Positions 52,187-61,573 are shown, counted from the stretch's first letter. The stretch: 64,000 bases of DNA from Pseudomonas sp. MM211 (GCF_020386635.1 NZ_CP081942.1:3472001-3536000); one strand, 5' to 3'. Notes: generated from the letters alone by a model not told the origin. Numbers and translations are program-made.

Positions 52187-52435
52187 TCATTTAGGTAAGG
52201 CACAGCCGGCTGGGTTATGGACTCGCAACGTAGACGGCGGGTTGGCCGGCAGCTTTGCGGCCGGCCGGATCGGTCGACGAACCAGTTCGCCTGCGCAGTT
52301 CGGGCAGTGGCCTTGCAGGTGTGTGTCGGCGCAATCACTGCAGTAGGTGCATTCGAACGAACAGATGCGTGCTTCACTGGACTCGGGTGGCAGGTCGCGG
52401 TCGCAGCATTCGCAGTTGGGGCGCAGTTCAAGCAT
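52187..52435 (-). CDS. DUF1272 small cysteine-rich zinc-binding-like protein
   Basis: 82 aa from the ATG at 52435 (MLELRPNCECCDRDLPPES). Nine Cys are arranged in pairs, CECC, CSFEC, CSDC and CPNC, indicating a zinc-ribbon-type fold, as in DUF1272. The C-terminal 30 residues are variable and basic/proline-rich. It overlaps the end of the AraC-type regulator by 8 bp and precedes the HPP gene. Function unknown. Confidence 0.82.
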   Translation of the reverse strand: MLELRPNCECCDRDLPPESSEARICSFECTYCSDCADTHLQGHCPNCAGELVRRPIRPAAKLPANPPSTLRVHNPAGCALPK

Positions 52436-53438
52436 GGGATATCTCCTGGCCGAAACGTTCGGCATATTCCTGAGGGCTGATGGACAGATGTTTGTGAAAG
52501 ACCCGGCGCAGGTTCTCCGGATGGCCGAAGCCGGTCAGACGCGCGACCGTAGCGATCGAGGCCTGGGCGTCCTGGAGCAGCGCGCGAGCAGCCTCCAGGC
52601 GAATGCGTTCCACGTAGCGTGCCGGGCCAGTGCCTAACTCTCTGGCGAAAACCCGCGATAGGGTGCGCGGCGCCATTTTCGCTTCGCTGGCCAGCGCCTC
52701 CAGAGATAGGTCTGCACCCAGATTGGCAGGTATCCAGTCCAGCAATTCGGCAAGCCGGGGCGTACGGCTGGGTTCGGGGGCGAGCAGGGCGCTGAACTGT
52801 GCTTGGCCGCCAGGGCGGCGCAGGAACATCACCAGCCGTCGCGCCACGGCCAGCGCCATGCTGCGGCCGAGATCGGCCTCGACCAGCGCCAGGGCCAGAT
52901 CGATACCGGCCGTCACACCGGCTGAGGTGAACAGGTGGTTGCTGCCACTCGCACTGGCGGGGTCGTAGGTGTGCAGGCAGTTGCTATCGACGCGCAATTT
53001 ATCGTGCTGGCGCAGGGTGTCGATGTCGGCCCAGTGGGTGGTCACGCGCTGGCCGTCGAGCAGGCCGGTGCGGGCGAGGATCAAAGCGCCTGAGCAGACC
53101 GAGCCAAGCCTGCGTATGTGCGGCTCTGCGTCGCGCAGCCAGTTCAGCAGGGGCTGGTTTTCACACTGTGCGGTTTCACCGATACCGCCGGGAATCAGCA
53201 GGGTGTCCAGGCTGGCCGGGTCGCAGTCGGCCCAGGCAGCGTCTGCCACTACGCGCATGCCTGAAGAGCTGCGCACGGCGCCTGCCTGCTCAGCGAGCAT
53301 CAGCAAGCGATAGGCGTCGCCCAACCCGTGGCGATTGCGCTCAGCGTTGGCGGAGGCGAACACCTGCAAGGGGCCGACTACATCCAGACTCATGAAGTCG
53401 GTGTAGATCAACGCGGCGATGCATCTGCTTTCGTCCAT
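52428..53438 (-). CDS. GlxA-family AraC transcriptional regulator
   Basis: 336 aa. The N-terminal DJ-1/PfpI-like domain (about 5-190; LLIPGGIGETAQ, GSVCSGALILARTGLLDG) probably senses a ligand, and the C-terminal AraC DNA-binding domain has two helix-turn-helix units (LSLEALASEAKMAPRTLSRV and IATVARLTGFGHPENLRRVF). Regulators of this type often control metabolism of amino acid or quaternary amine derivatives. It leads the three-gene unit with DUF1272 and HPP, and likely regulates itself and them (inference). Confidence 0.87.
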   Translation of the reverse strand: MDESRCIAALIYTDFMSLDVVGPLQVFASANAERNRHGLGDAYRLLMLAEQAGAVRSSSGMRVVADAAWADCDPASLDTLLIPGGIGETAQCENQPLLNWLRDAEPHIRRLGSVCSGALILARTGLLDGQRVTTHWADIDTLRQHDKLRVDSNCLHTYDPASASGSNHLFTSAGVTAGIDLALALVEADLGRSMALAVARRLVMFLRRPGGQAQFSALLAPEPSRTPRLAELLDWIPANLGADLSLEALASEAKMAPRTLSRVFARELGTGPARYVERIRLEAARALLQDAQASIATVARLTGFGHPENLRRVFHKHLSISPQEYAERFGQEISHA

Positions 53439-53533
53439 GGCAATCCCTCAGGGAAGATGGACAGAGTGTGCGCGGGCGAGAAGGTGGCGGCAATGACATT
53501 ATTCCCACAGATCTCGCCACTTCGAAGATGGGC

Positions 53534-54559
53534 TCAGGCCGCTGGGATCTTTTCCAGAAAGCGCATCAGCAGACTCTCTTCGGAGCGCAGCCCTTTACGT
53601 GCTGCTGCCAGGCGCAGATCGGCCAGCTCACCGGCATGGAAGGCGTCTATCAAGGCGGGATGGATATAGCACTTGCGGCACACCGCCGGGGTGTTGCGCA
53701 GCTCCTCGGCAACCTGTTTGACCATCGCCACCACATGCTTCTTGGCCGAGTTCTCGGGCTGCCACTCCAGTTCACGCAGCAGCGTCAGGGCCAGGGCGCT
53801 TCCTGCCCAGGTGCGGTAATCCTTGGCGGTGAAATCGGCGCCCGTCAGCTCACGCAGGTAGTTGTTGATGTCGCTGGAGGTAACGGTATGGCGCTCGCCA
53901 TTGGCGTCCAGATACTGGAACAGATGCTGCCCCGGCAGCTCCAGGCAGCGACGGATGATGCGCGCCAGGCGCCGGTCGCTGACCTCCACTTCGTGCTCGA
54001 TTCCGCTCTTGCCGCGGAAGTGGAAGCGTATGGCGCTGCCCTGCACCTCGACGTGGCGGTTTCGCAGCGTCGTCAGGCCGTAGGAGCGGTTCTCTTTGGC
54101 ATAGCGCACGTTGCCGATGCGGATCAGGGTGTTGTCGAGCAAGGTAATGACCGTGGCCATGACCTTTTCGCGGCCGTGTTCGGGCAGCAGCAAGTGTTGC
54201 TCCACGGTCTGGCGCAGTTTCGGCAGGGCTTTACCGAATAGCAGCAGGTTGGCGTACTTGTCGGTGTCGCGGACTTCGCGCCAGCGCGGGTGGTAGCGGT
54301 ATTGCTTGCGACCACGTGCATCGCGGCCGGTGGCCTGCAGGTGGCCCTTGGAATCTGGGCAGATCCACACGTCGACGTAGGCGGGTGGAATGGCCAGCGC
54401 GTTGATGCGAGCGATCTGCTCGGCATCGCGAATGCGTTCACCGCCAGGTTCGAAGTAGCAGAACTTGCCGCGCAGCTTGCGCCGAGTGATGCCAGGGCCG
54501 CTGTCATCGACGTAGTGCAGATCACTGGGTAGTTCGGGGATCAACGGCGAGTCGCTCAT
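53534..54559 (-). CDS. DNA topoisomerase IB (poxvirus type)
   Basis: 341 aa from the ATG at 54559; the frame to 54613 has no homology. Relaxes supercoils through a 3'-phosphotyrosyl intermediate. The N-terminal domain contains the segment reading LRGKFCYFEPGGERIRD; the catalytic domain has Arg158, Lys184, Arg249, His275 and the nucleophile Tyr298 (CRKCYIHP), the order expected for type IB enzymes. It is an accessory topoisomerase found scattered in bacteria; not linked to neighbours here. Confidence 0.92.
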   Translation of the reverse strand: MSDSPLIPELPSDLHYVDDSGPGITRRKLRGKFCYFEPGGERIRDAEQIARINALAIPPAYVDVWICPDSKGHLQATGRDARGRKQYRYHPRWREVRDTDKYANLLLFGKALPKLRQTVEQHLLLPEHGREKVMATVITLLDNTLIRIGNVRYAKENRSYGLTTLRNRHVEVQGSAIRFHFRGKSGIEHEVEVSDRRLARIIRRCLELPGQHLFQYLDANGERHTVTSSDINNYLRELTGADFTAKDYRTWAGSALALTLLRELEWQPENSAKKHVVAMVKQVAEELRNTPAVCRKCYIHPALIDAFHAGELADLRLAAARKGLRSEESLLMRFLEKIPAA

Positions 54560-54774
54560 CGACGGCACTCCAATACGGTAATGGAGGTGCCAACCAAGAG
54601 GTAAGCGACGCAATGCGTCATCGGAAACCGCTGTACTTCAACGACGTAATGCATGCCGGCCAGCTCGTTGCGACGGATAAATACTTAGCCAGCCGAACAC
54701 GATCTTAAGTTCAGTGTTTCCGAATGCGGTGAACCGGGAAATAAAACAGGGGAGGGATGTTTCAGTACCGAGAC

Positions 54775-54803
54775 AAGTTGCCGCACCAGAGGTGCGGCAA
54801 CTT
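54775..54803. terminator. Terminator-like hairpin downstream of the 89-aa gene
   Basis: A perfect 13-bp stem (AAGTTGCCGCACC 54775-54787 with 54791-54803) and a 3-nt loop, 33 bp after the stop of the minus-strand gene at 54836. On neither strand is a long U-tract present, so its strength is uncertain. Confidence 0.55.
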
Positions 54804-54835
54804 TCATGACATAGTGAAAGTGAGCGACTACCGCT

Positions 54836-55105
54836 CTATTCCGGCATGCTCCACGGCGCGAGGTTAAAGCCTTTGCTGCTCAACTCGTCGCGGGATTTTT
54901 TCAGGGCCTTGGCCAGCTCCTGTGGGTCGCTGTAAATGCTGCTGGTGAGTTGCGTACGATCGATCAGGCGAGTGCTGGTGCGGTCTACGACCGTAAGGCT
55001 CAGCACGCCGGTGCCGTCCTGGGGGGCCCAGGCTACACAGTGAAAAGGTTGAAAGGCACGATCGGCAATCAGCAGTGCATCATTGAAACGCAGCGAAGCG
55101 TTCAT
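54836..55105 (-). CDS. Small conserved hypothetical protein
   Basis: 89 aa, soluble, not recognised. Pattern of two or three beta strands (ALLIADRAFQPFHCVAWAP, TGVLSLTVVDRTSTRLI) then a helix (PQELAKALKKSRDELSS) suggests a compact alpha/beta fold. GGAGAACC precedes the ATG. Single gene with its own terminator-like hairpin; similar small proteins are common in Pseudomonas. Confidence 0.65.
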   Translation of the reverse strand: MNASLRFNDALLIADRAFQPFHCVAWAPQDGTGVLSLTVVDRTSTRLIDRTQLTSSIYSDPQELAKALKKSRDELSSKGFNLAPWSMPE

Positions 55106-55458
55106 GGGGTCGGTTCTCCGAGGTTTTCCCAGTGACTCATAGTGTCAGCGAGCTTGTTAACGCTGACGTTCATAGCTGTTGATGTTTCGATGAGCCCTGC
55201 AAGTCACATCCGAATCAATTAATTTTTCAAAAAACCGAAAATTAAATTGTGAAGTTGACGAGCATCAAAGTTTTCAAGGGTTAGGACACTCATTGCGTTA
55301 CCAACCATTGAAACGACACCAACAGTTAATAGGAAAATAACCTGAGTATTCGGTTCCGTTTGGTTCCGTGTTTTTTATCAATAATGGCAAGCGTTTAACG
55401 GCAGTAGGCGAGCTGCTGCCAGTTTTCCGACGTTTACGTCGTGAAACGCTGCCGGGAT
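55106..55458. other. 353-bp AT-rich gene-free stretch
   Basis: No credible gene. The part 55200-55385 is clearly AT-richer than the surroundings (for example ATTAATTTTTC and AAAATTAAATTG at 55218-55248), and contains a short direct repeat GGTTCCGT at 55352-55359 and 55362-55369, followed by a T-run (55370-55377). A small hairpin GACGT-TT-ACGTC lies near 55430. It may hold the promoter of the 89-aa gene and the 3' region of the patatin gene. Confidence 0.5.
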
Positions 55459-56538
55459 CTACAGTGGCTGCAGGCGATCAGCCAGGCTGCCTGCCTCTAG
55501 CAGCTCGAGAAACTCATCACCCAGGCGCTGGCTTTCGTCCATTGCCAGGCGCCAATATCGCTCGCGCCCGGCGTCATCACCGAGAAAACGGCTGAAATCC
55601 TTGCGATCCGGCAGCTTGCCGTAGGGCAGACGTGCCAGGTACTCGCGCGACGGAGCGAGGAGCAGGACATTCTGCAGGCGTGTGGCATCACCGCGACGCC
55701 AGGGCATGCCCTTGTCGAACCAGCCGGGAATGATGCGATCAGTAAAATGCGGGTACAGCACGATGTCGTCACCGCTGTAGGGCAGATCCAGGTGGTAGTC
55801 GAGCAGGCCGCCATCTCGATAAGTGCCCGGGCCCACGCCGGGGATGTCGCGTACGCCCTGCATCACGAACGGTATCGAGCCCGATGCCAGCAGCGCATGG
55901 CGCAAGTTGCCGATATCCAACGGCAGGCAGCGCGAAGGAAAATCGGTGAGCGGGTGCAGCGGTGGTGCCAGGCGCGCGTCGTGGAGAATCACCCGCTCGA
56001 AGTGGCGGGCCAGACGCGGGCGCCCCAGAATGTTGCTGCCCATCACCGACGAGAGTCCCAGCCCTAGTGCGCGCTTGCCATCTTCGGCAAGCAGCCCGTG
56101 ACTTTTCACCACCATGATATTGAGCCGGTAATGAGCATTGTCGAGTACATCGGCATCCTGCTGCTGCAGCAGTTCGTCGAGCATTTGCGTGCAGCGCCGG
56201 GACACCTCGAGCATGCTCACGCCCTTGGCGAAACGCATGCCGGTATACAGCTCGCCCAGGCGCCGTAATGCCACAGCGGGCTCTGGCAGACAGGCACTGG
56301 CGAAGCGCCAGGAACCAATCGAGGCGCCGATCAGTGAGCGTTCCCGCGGTGCGCGCGCCAGCCAGTCGCCGAACAAGGCGATATCCAGCCCCTGGATGCC
56401 GAGTGCCTTGGGTCCACCAGCCGCACCGGGCAGGGTACCGACATCCGCCGGCTGCAGATTACGTTCGCGAATGCGTGCCAGGGCACGGCGGCCAGCCTTG
56501 AGGGTAAGGGCGGGGTACTTGATCTGAATGGCGCTCAT
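55459..56538 (-). CDS. Patatin-like phospholipase family protein
   Basis: 359 aa. The Ser-Asp dyad is visible: Ser73 in GASIGSW (GxSxG) and Asp242 in YRDGGLLDYH (DGG variant of DG[AG]); the oxyanion hole is in AAGGPKALGIQGL. No signal peptide or transmembrane helix, so probably cytoplasmic or membrane-associated. Expected to hydrolyse acyl esters of phospholipids; substrate unknown. Divergent from the PepSY operon. Confidence 0.87.
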   Translation of the reverse strand: MSAIQIKYPALTLKAGRRALARIRERNLQPADVGTLPGAAGGPKALGIQGLDIALFGDWLARAPRERSLIGASIGSWRFASACLPEPAVALRRLGELYTGMRFAKGVSMLEVSRRCTQMLDELLQQQDADVLDNAHYRLNIMVVKSHGLLAEDGKRALGLGLSSVMGSNILGRPRLARHFERVILHDARLAPPLHPLTDFPSRCLPLDIGNLRHALLASGSIPFVMQGVRDIPGVGPGTYRDGGLLDYHLDLPYSGDDIVLYPHFTDRIIPGWFDKGMPWRRGDATRLQNVLLLAPSREYLARLPYGKLPDRKDFSRFLGDDAGRERYWRLAMDESQRLGDEFLELLEAGSLADRLQPL

Positions 56539-56599
56539 GCGGGGCTCCAGTTGCGAGCGACCAGTATAGAGGCCGGAGGTATGCAGGTCTGTGGAGCAA

Positions 56600-56628
56600 T
56601 TCAGTTTGAGTTAAGTCGCCTCCCTTAA
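56600..56628 (+). promoter_or_regulatory. PmrA/BqsR-type response-regulator box before the PepSY operon
   Basis: TTCAG (56600-56604), six bases, TTAAG (56611-56615): one mismatch from the BqsR box recalled as TTAAG-N6-TTAAG. TTAAG also forms an inverted repeat with CTTAA (56624-56628). It lies 40-65 bp upstream of the first PepSY gene, a fitting place for autoregulation. Confidence 0.55.
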
Positions 56629-56666
56629 TCTGAACACCGTCGAAACAGATCACCAAGGAGTTAACC

Positions 56667-56975
56667 GTGAAGAAATTGACTGCATTGTTCGCCGCTGCCG
56701 CCCTGACCGCCACCGCCGGTATCGCCCAGGCCCGTGACCTGGGCCCGGATGAAGCGCTGAAGTTGCGTGACGCCGGTACCATCCAGTCCTTCGAAAAACT
56801 CAATGAGGCTGCCCTTGCCGCACATCCGGGCGGTAAACTGGAGGACACCGAACTCGAGGAAGAATATGGTCGCTACCTGTATCAGGTAGAAGTGCGTGAC
56901 GCCCAGAACCGCAAATGGGATGTCGAACTCGACGCGACCAATGGCACCATCCTCAAGAACCATCAGGATGATTGA
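56667..56975 (+). CDS. PepSY-domain periplasmic protein (first copy)
   Basis: 102 aa with a signal peptide (MKKLTALFAAAALTATAGIA, cleavage near AQA-RD). The mature protein is one PepSY domain: DEALKLRDAGTIQSFEKLNE, then HPGGKLEDTELEEEYGRYLY and a C-terminal [17 protein letters not shown]. It probably modulates the sensor kinase encoded downstream or binds metal through its acidic surface (inference). Good AAGGAG ribosome site; overlaps the next PepSY gene by 4 bp (ATGA). Confidence 0.86.
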   Translation: MKKLTALFAAAALTATAGIAQARDLGPDEALKLRDAGTIQSFEKLNEAALAAHPGGKLEDTELEEEYGRYLYQVEVRDAQNRKWDVELDATNGTILKNHQDD

Positions 56976-57289
56976 TGAAAGGCAACCCGGTTTTACGCTT
57001 CATTTCCATCATGCTGCTGGTGACGCTGACCTGCGCCGCCAGCGCGCGTGACCTCGACCAGGACGAGGCGCGGGATCTGCGCTTGAGCGGCGTGATCCTG
57101 CCGCTCGACCAGTTGATGCGTGAGGCGCTGCAGCGTTACCCCGGCGCGACTCTGCTCGAGGCCGAGCTGGAGGAAGAGGACGATGTCTTCGTTTACGAAG
57201 TGGAACTGCTGACCCGCGAGGGCGTGGTTCGCGAGTTGGAACTGGACGCCCACGACGGGCGGATTCTGAAGGATGAGGTAGACGACTGA
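56972..57289 (+). CDS. PepSY-domain periplasmic protein (second copy)
   Basis: 105 aa, paralogous to the preceding gene: both have RDL-x-x-DEA-x-x-LR near the N-terminus, a P-G-A/G-x-L-x-x-x-ELEEE block and end in D-G-x-I-L-K followed by Asp residues. Signal peptide [20 protein letters not shown] with an Ala-rich cleavage region before RDLD. Tandem duplication within the operon. The stop is 1 bp before the response regulator ATG. Confidence 0.85.
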   Translation: MMKGNPVLRFISIMLLVTLTCAASARDLDQDEARDLRLSGVILPLDQLMREALQRYPGATLLEAELEEEDDVFVYEVELLTREGVVRELELDAHDGRILKDEVDD

Positions 57290-57290
57290 C

Positions 57291-57959
57291 ATGCGCCTGT
57301 TGCTGGTGGAAGACCACGTTCCTCTTGCTGATGAGTTGATCGCCTCGCTGACCCGCCAGGGTTACGCGGTGGACTGGCTGGCCGATGGCCGCGATGCGGT
57401 CTACCAGGGTGCCAGCGAGCCCTATGACCTGATCATTCTCGACCTCGGTTTGCCCGGCAAACCGGGGCTCGAGGTGTTGCAGGAATGGCGTAAGGGTGGC
57501 CTCGCTACCCCGGTGCTCGTGCTCACCGCCCGCGGCTCGTGGGCGGAGCGTATCGAAGGGCTGAAGGTCGGTGCCGACGATTACCTGACCAAGCCGTTTC
57601 ACCCTGAAGAGCTGCAGTTGCGCATCCAGGCGCTGTTACGTCGTGCCCGCGGTTTGGCCAATCAGCCGCAACTGCAGGCTGCCGGCTTGCATCTGGATGA
57701 AGGCCGGCAGTGCGTCAGCCGTGGCGAGCAGGAGATCGAGCTGACCGCTGCAGAGTTTCGTCTGCTGCGCTACTTCATGATGCACGCCGGGCAGATTCTC
57801 TCCAAAAGCCACCTGGCCGAACACCTCTACGATGGTGAAACCGAGCGTGACTCCAACGTCATCGAGGTTCACGTCAACCACCTGCGCCGCAAGCTCGGCC
57901 GTGAAGTGATCGAAACCCGTCGTGGCCAGGGCTACCGGTTCTGCGGTAGCGCCGCTTGA
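57291..57959 (+). CDS. bqsR: OmpR/PhoP-family response regulator (BqsR/CarR-like)
   Basis: 222 aa: receiver domain with Glu7-Asp8, phospho-acceptor Asp51 ([10 protein letters not shown]) and Lys101 ([10 protein letters not shown]), and a winged-helix DNA-binding domain (about 125-220; [25 protein letters not shown]). Gene order PepSY-PepSY-RR-HK and the flanking transporter and chemoreceptor match P. aeruginosa PA2659-PA2652, where the system (BqsRS/CarRS) responds to ferrous iron or calcium. Symbol assigned by synteny, so moderately sure. Its stop overlaps the TTG start of the kinase gene. Confidence 0.78.
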   Translation: MRLLLVEDHVPLADELIASLTRQGYAVDWLADGRDAVYQGASEPYDLIILDLGLPGKPGLEVLQEWRKGGLATPVLVLTARGSWAERIEGLKVGADDYLTKPFHPEELQLRIQALLRRARGLANQPQLQAAGLHLDEGRQCVSRGEQEIELTAAEFRLLRYFMMHAGQILSKSHLAEHLYDGETERDSNVIEVHVNHLRRKLGREVIETRRGQGYRFCGSAA

Positions 57960-59278
57960 GGTCGATTCAGCGGCGTCTGAGTCTCGGCCTGATCAGCGTG
58001 CTGTTGATCATTGGCCTGCTACTGGCACAGACCTGCCTGTGGCTGTTCGACAACAGCCTGCGCCGCTACATGCAGTCGGGGCTCGAGGAGGAGGCTCAAT
58101 CGTTACTGATTGCCCTGGTACGCGGCCCTTCCGGTATCCAGCTGGATGAATCGCGGCTCAGTGCAGCCTTTCAGCGACCATACTCCGGGCTTTATTTCCG
58201 TATCGACTTTGCCGACAAGAGCTGGCGTTCACGCTCATTGTGGGACAGCGAACTGCAGCCCTCGGATATCGATGGCCTGCAGCCCGAGCTGCAAGACGGG
58301 CCACAGGGACAACTGCTGGTCGCCTACCGCGGCGAGTACAGACGCTTTGGTCAACAACTGACCATCTCCGTGGCACGCGATTACACGCCTGTTCTGGAAA
58401 GTTTTCGGCGCGTACAGCGCATCGGCCTTGGCCTGGGCCTGGGTAGCCTGGCGCTGATTCTGTTATTGCAACGCATCGCCGTCAGCCGCGCTCTGCGCCC
58501 ACTGGAGCAGACCCGTGTGCAGATCGCCCAGCTGCAGCAAGGCCAGCGCTCGGAACTGGATGAGCGGGTACCCGAGGAGCTCGAGCCCTTGGTCGAGCAG
58601 ATCAACCATCTGTTGGCCCACACCGAAGACACCCTGAAACGCTCGCGCAACGCCCTCGGCAACCTCGGCCATGCCCTGAAAACGCCGCTGGCGGTATTGG
58701 TCAATCTGGCCTCGCGGGACGAACTGCGTGCTCATCCAGAGCTGCGCGACAACCTGATCGAACACCTGCAGCAGATCGAACAGCGTATCGCCCGCGAACT
58801 GGGCCGTGCTCGGCTGGCCGGCGAAGCCTTGCCCGGTGCGCATTTCGATTGCAAGGAAGAGTTGCCGGGGCTGTTCGCCACCCTGGGCATGATCCACGAC
58901 AGCGGCCTGGAGTTGAGTTGGCAGACTTCGCCGCCGGATTTGCGCCTGCCACGCGACCGCGAGGATTTACTGGAGCTACTCGGCAACCTGCTGGATAACG
59001 CCTGCAAGTGGGCGGACAGCCAGGTGCGCCTGCAGATCGTACAGACGGCCGATGCTTATGTGCTGAGTGTCGATGACGATGGCCCTGGGATCGAAAGCGA
59101 GCGCCGCGAGGATGTGCTGAGCCGGGGCATTCGCCTGGATGAGCAGACCGCTGGGCATGGTTTGGGCTTGGGCATCGTGCGCGATATCGTCGACGCTTGG
59201 GGCGGCACGATATCGCTGCATGACAGTGACCTGGGTGGGCTGCGGGTGAGAATCGAGCTGCCTTTGCGCGCTCGCTGA
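57956..59278 (+). CDS. bqsS: Sensor histidine kinase (BqsS/CarS-like)
   Basis: 440 aa, start TTG at 57956 overlapping the regulator stop (TTGA). Two membrane helices (about 9-30 and 156-174) enclose a periplasmic loop of about 125 residues. HAMP-like linker, then HisKA with His239 ([13 protein letters not shown]), N box [12 protein letters not shown] and G boxes DDGPGI and GHGLGLGI. The RExxE metal-sensing motif described for P. aeruginosa BqsS is not visible in the periplasmic loop, so the signal may differ. Followed by a REP-like repeat. Confidence 0.8.
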   Translation: MRSIQRRLSLGLISVLLIIGLLLAQTCLWLFDNSLRRYMQSGLEEEAQSLLIALVRGPSGIQLDESRLSAAFQRPYSGLYFRIDFADKSWRSRSLWDSELQPSDIDGLQPELQDGPQGQLLVAYRGEYRRFGQQLTISVARDYTPVLESFRRVQRIGLGLGLGSLALILLLQRIAVSRALRPLEQTRVQIAQLQQGQRSELDERVPEELEPLVEQINHLLAHTEDTLKRSRNALGNLGHALKTPLAVLVNLASRDELRAHPELRDNLIEHLQQIEQRIARELGRARLAGEALPGAHFDCKEELPGLFATLGMIHDSGLELSWQTSPPDLRLPRDREDLLELLGNLLDNACKWADSQVRLQIVQTADAYVLSVDDDGPGIESERREDVLSRGIRLDEQTAGHGLGLGIVRDIVDAWGGTISLHDSDLGGLRVRIELPLRAR

Positions 59279-59281
59279 GCG

Positions 59282-59330
59282 CCGTAGCGAGGATTTACCC
59301 GGGTTTCGCTTCGCACTACCCAGGCTACGG
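59282..59330. repeat. REP-like palindromic element
   Basis: CCGTAGC (59282-59288) and GCTACGG (59324-59330) close an imperfect hairpin whose inner arms include GGGT (59311-59314) and ACCC (59317-59320 region). Such GC-rich repeats with a CGTAGC...GCTACG frame lie between convergent genes in many Pseudomonas genomes. No second copy was noticed in this window. It may also help end the two converging transcripts. Confidence 0.5.
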
Positions 59331-59376
59331 GCCTGGCTCGATGCGGGGGCATCCGTCATGAATGCCCCGCCATTGC

Positions 59377-59973
59377 TTACATGCCGTTGGTGAAGGCCGG
59401 ATCGCTCAAGTCGATATTGGCCCGCACCGGCTTCAGCGCTTCACCGTATTGAGCAAGGATGTCTAGGGTGTAGTCGATACGCGCGCGAATGCGGCTGTCG
59501 TCTTCGCTGGCCGGCTGCTCGTCATTGAGCACCTTGGTCACCTGGCGGATGATCAGGTGCTCGGGCAGGTAGTTCACGCGGCAGTTCTTGTAGCTCGAGC
59601 TGCGCAGCTCGGCGATCGGGCTACCGCCGCCAATACCCGACGATACACCCACCAGCAGACCCGGCTTGTGGGCCAGCTCGGCCTTGCTGGCATAGATGAA
59701 GAAATTCTTGATTGCCGGCCCGGCCATGCCGTTCCACTCGGGGGCGATCACCACCACCGCATCGGCACTTTTCAGGCGTTGGCTGTAATCCGGCCACGTG
59801 CCTTTGTCTTCGGCAGGCCAAAGGGGCAGGGGGCCGGTGCCCAGATCGATGACCTGGCTCAGCTCTGCGCTGGTCTTGCCCAGGGCAATCAGACGTTGAC
59901 GCAGAAAATGGGCAACTTTTGCGGATTGGCTATCAGGTCGGCTTGAACCTGAGACCAGAACGATGTCGAGCAT
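59377..59973 (-). CDS. NAD(P)H-dependent FMN reductase-like flavoprotein
   Basis: 198 aa, flavodoxin-like fold. FMN phosphate-binding loop LVSGSSRPDSQSAKVAHFL at the N-terminus, APEWNGMAGPAIKNFF in the centre and the GIGGGSPIAELRS segment typical of the NADPH-dependent FMN reductase/quinone reductase family. Cytoplasmic. Role in quinone or chromate reduction or flavin supply cannot be told apart from sequence. Divergent from the antiporter gene. Confidence 0.85.
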   Translation of the reverse strand: MLDIVLVSGSSRPDSQSAKVAHFLRQRLIALGKTSAELSQVIDLGTGPLPLWPAEDKGTWPDYSQRLKSADAVVVIAPEWNGMAGPAIKNFFIYASKAELAHKPGLLVGVSSGIGGGSPIAELRSSSYKNCRVNYLPEHLIIRQVTKVLNDEQPASEDDSRIRARIDYTLDILAQYGEALKPVRANIDLSDPAFTNGM

Positions 59974-60212
59974 GTGGATCCTCCATGGGTAAAAGGCGTG
60001 AGGCTAACGTTCACTATCGAAAGCGCAAAGGACGTTTGTGCTATTTGCTTAGAACCGTTCTTGAGTAAGCCGTGTGAATCTGACCGTAACGCCTGGGCCG
60101 ATTTTTGACACCTAGGTCAGCTTCCGGCAGAGTGCGACGCTTTTTGTGGCCTGCCGCCCCTGGCGGCCACCCCAATGGGCCGTGGCTTGCGCGGCGATTC
60201 CAGGAGCCATCA

Positions 60213-61535
60213 ATGAACGCAGTTATCGCCGCCGTCGGCATCATGCTGATCCTCAGCCTTTGCCGGGTACACGTGGTGGTGGCGCTGATCGTTGGTGCAC
60301 TGGCTGGCGGGATGATCGGCGGCCTGGGCATCGAAGGCTCTCTGGCCGCGTTCAACAAGGGCTTGGGTGGTGGTGCTACCGTAGCGCTTTCCTATGCCTT
60401 GCTCGGTGCCTTCGCCGTGGCCATCGCCAAATCCGGGCTGGCCCATGCCCTGGCCGACAAGGCGCTGGTGCTGGTCGGCCGTCAGGATGCACGCGGTGGC
60501 GGCGGCGGTTCGCTGAAGTGGATGTTGGTGGGGCTACTGCTGGTGGTAGCGATCTCCTCGCAGAATATCCTGCCGATCCATATCGCCTTCATCCCCTTGC
60601 TGGTACCGCCGCTGCTCTACGTCATCACCCGCCTGCAGCTCGACCGTCGGCTGATCGCCTGCGTGCTGACCTTCGGCCTGATCACTCCTTATATGTTCCT
60701 GCCGGTGGGCTTCGGCAATATCTTCCTCAACGAAATCCTGCTGGCCAACGTGGTGCGCAGCGGCGTGGACGTCACCGGCGTGAACGTCAGCCACGCCATG
60801 CTGATCCCGGCCATGGGCATGGTTACTGGCCTGTTGTTGGCGCTGTACAGCTATCGCCGCAAGCGCAGTTACGACCTGGCGCTGGTCGAGCGAACCGAAC
60901 GCGTGGATGTCGCCTACAACCGCCGTAGCCTCGCCGTGGCGGGCATTGCCGTGGCCATCGCCTTCGGCGCGCAACTGTGGCTCGACTCGATGATCATCGG
61001 CGCGCTGCTCGGTTTCGTGGTGTTCTCCGCCTCGGGCATCGTGCGCTGGAAGGAAACCGATGACCTGTTCACCGAAGGCATGAAGATGATGGCGATGATC
61101 GGCTTCATCATGATCGCCGCTTCAGGGTTCGCCGAAGTGATGCGCGAGACGGGGGAGGTGAAAGGGCTGGTGGATGCCAGCGCCGCCTGGATCGGCGACA
61201 GCAAGGGGCTGGGCGTGCTGATGATGCTGCTGGTCGGACTGCTGGTGACCATGGGCATCGGCTCGTCGTTCTCCACGGTGCCGATCATTGCCGCGATTTT
61301 CGTGCCGCTGTGCGTGCAGTTGGGCTTCAGCCCCCTGGCCACGGTGTGCATCGTCGGCACCGCCGGCGCCATTGGCGATGCCGGCTCGCCCGCTTCGGAT
61401 TCGACCCTGGGCCCGACGGCCGGCCTCAATGTCGATGGCCAGCACAATCACATCTGGGACACCGTGGTGCCTACTTTCCTGCACTACAACCTGCCGTTGC
61501 TGGTGTTCGGCTGGGTCGCCGCCATGGTGCTGTAA
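60213..61535 (+). CDS. NhaC-type Na+/H+ antiporter family permease
   Basis: 440 aa from the ATG at 60213 (CAGGAG 9 nt upstream); the frame to 60105 gives an unlikely Arg/Pro-rich extension. About eleven to twelve membrane helices. The N-terminal part ([20 protein letters not shown] to about residue 85) matches the Na_H_antiport_N domain and the rest the NhaC-like core ([36 protein letters not shown]). Relatives exchange Na+ for H+ or for organic acids such as malate/lactate. The adjacent chemoreceptor resembles the malate sensor CtpM, so an organic-acid substrate is possible (inference). Confidence 0.83.
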   Translation: MNAVIAAVGIMLILSLCRVHVVVALIVGALAGGMIGGLGIEGSLAAFNKGLGGGATVALSYALLGAFAVAIAKSGLAHALADKALVLVGRQDARGGGGGSLKWMLVGLLLVVAISSQNILPIHIAFIPLLVPPLLYVITRLQLDRRLIACVLTFGLITPYMFLPVGFGNIFLNEILLANVVRSGVDVTGVNVSHAMLIPAMGMVTGLLLALYSYRRKRSYDLALVERTERVDVAYNRRSLAVAGIAVAIAFGAQLWLDSMIIGALLGFVVFSASGIVRWKETDDLFTEGMKMMAMIGFIMIAASGFAEVMRETGEVKGLVDASAAWIGDSKGLGVLMMLLVGLLVTMGIGSSFSTVPIIAAIFVPLCVQLGFSPLATVCIVGTAGAIGDAGSPASDSTLGPTAGLNVDGQHNHIWDTVVPTFLHYNLPLLVFGWVAAMVL

Positions 61536-61573
61536 CGAATCAGGCGCAATTTCCAGGTCGCCGCTGACGAGCT

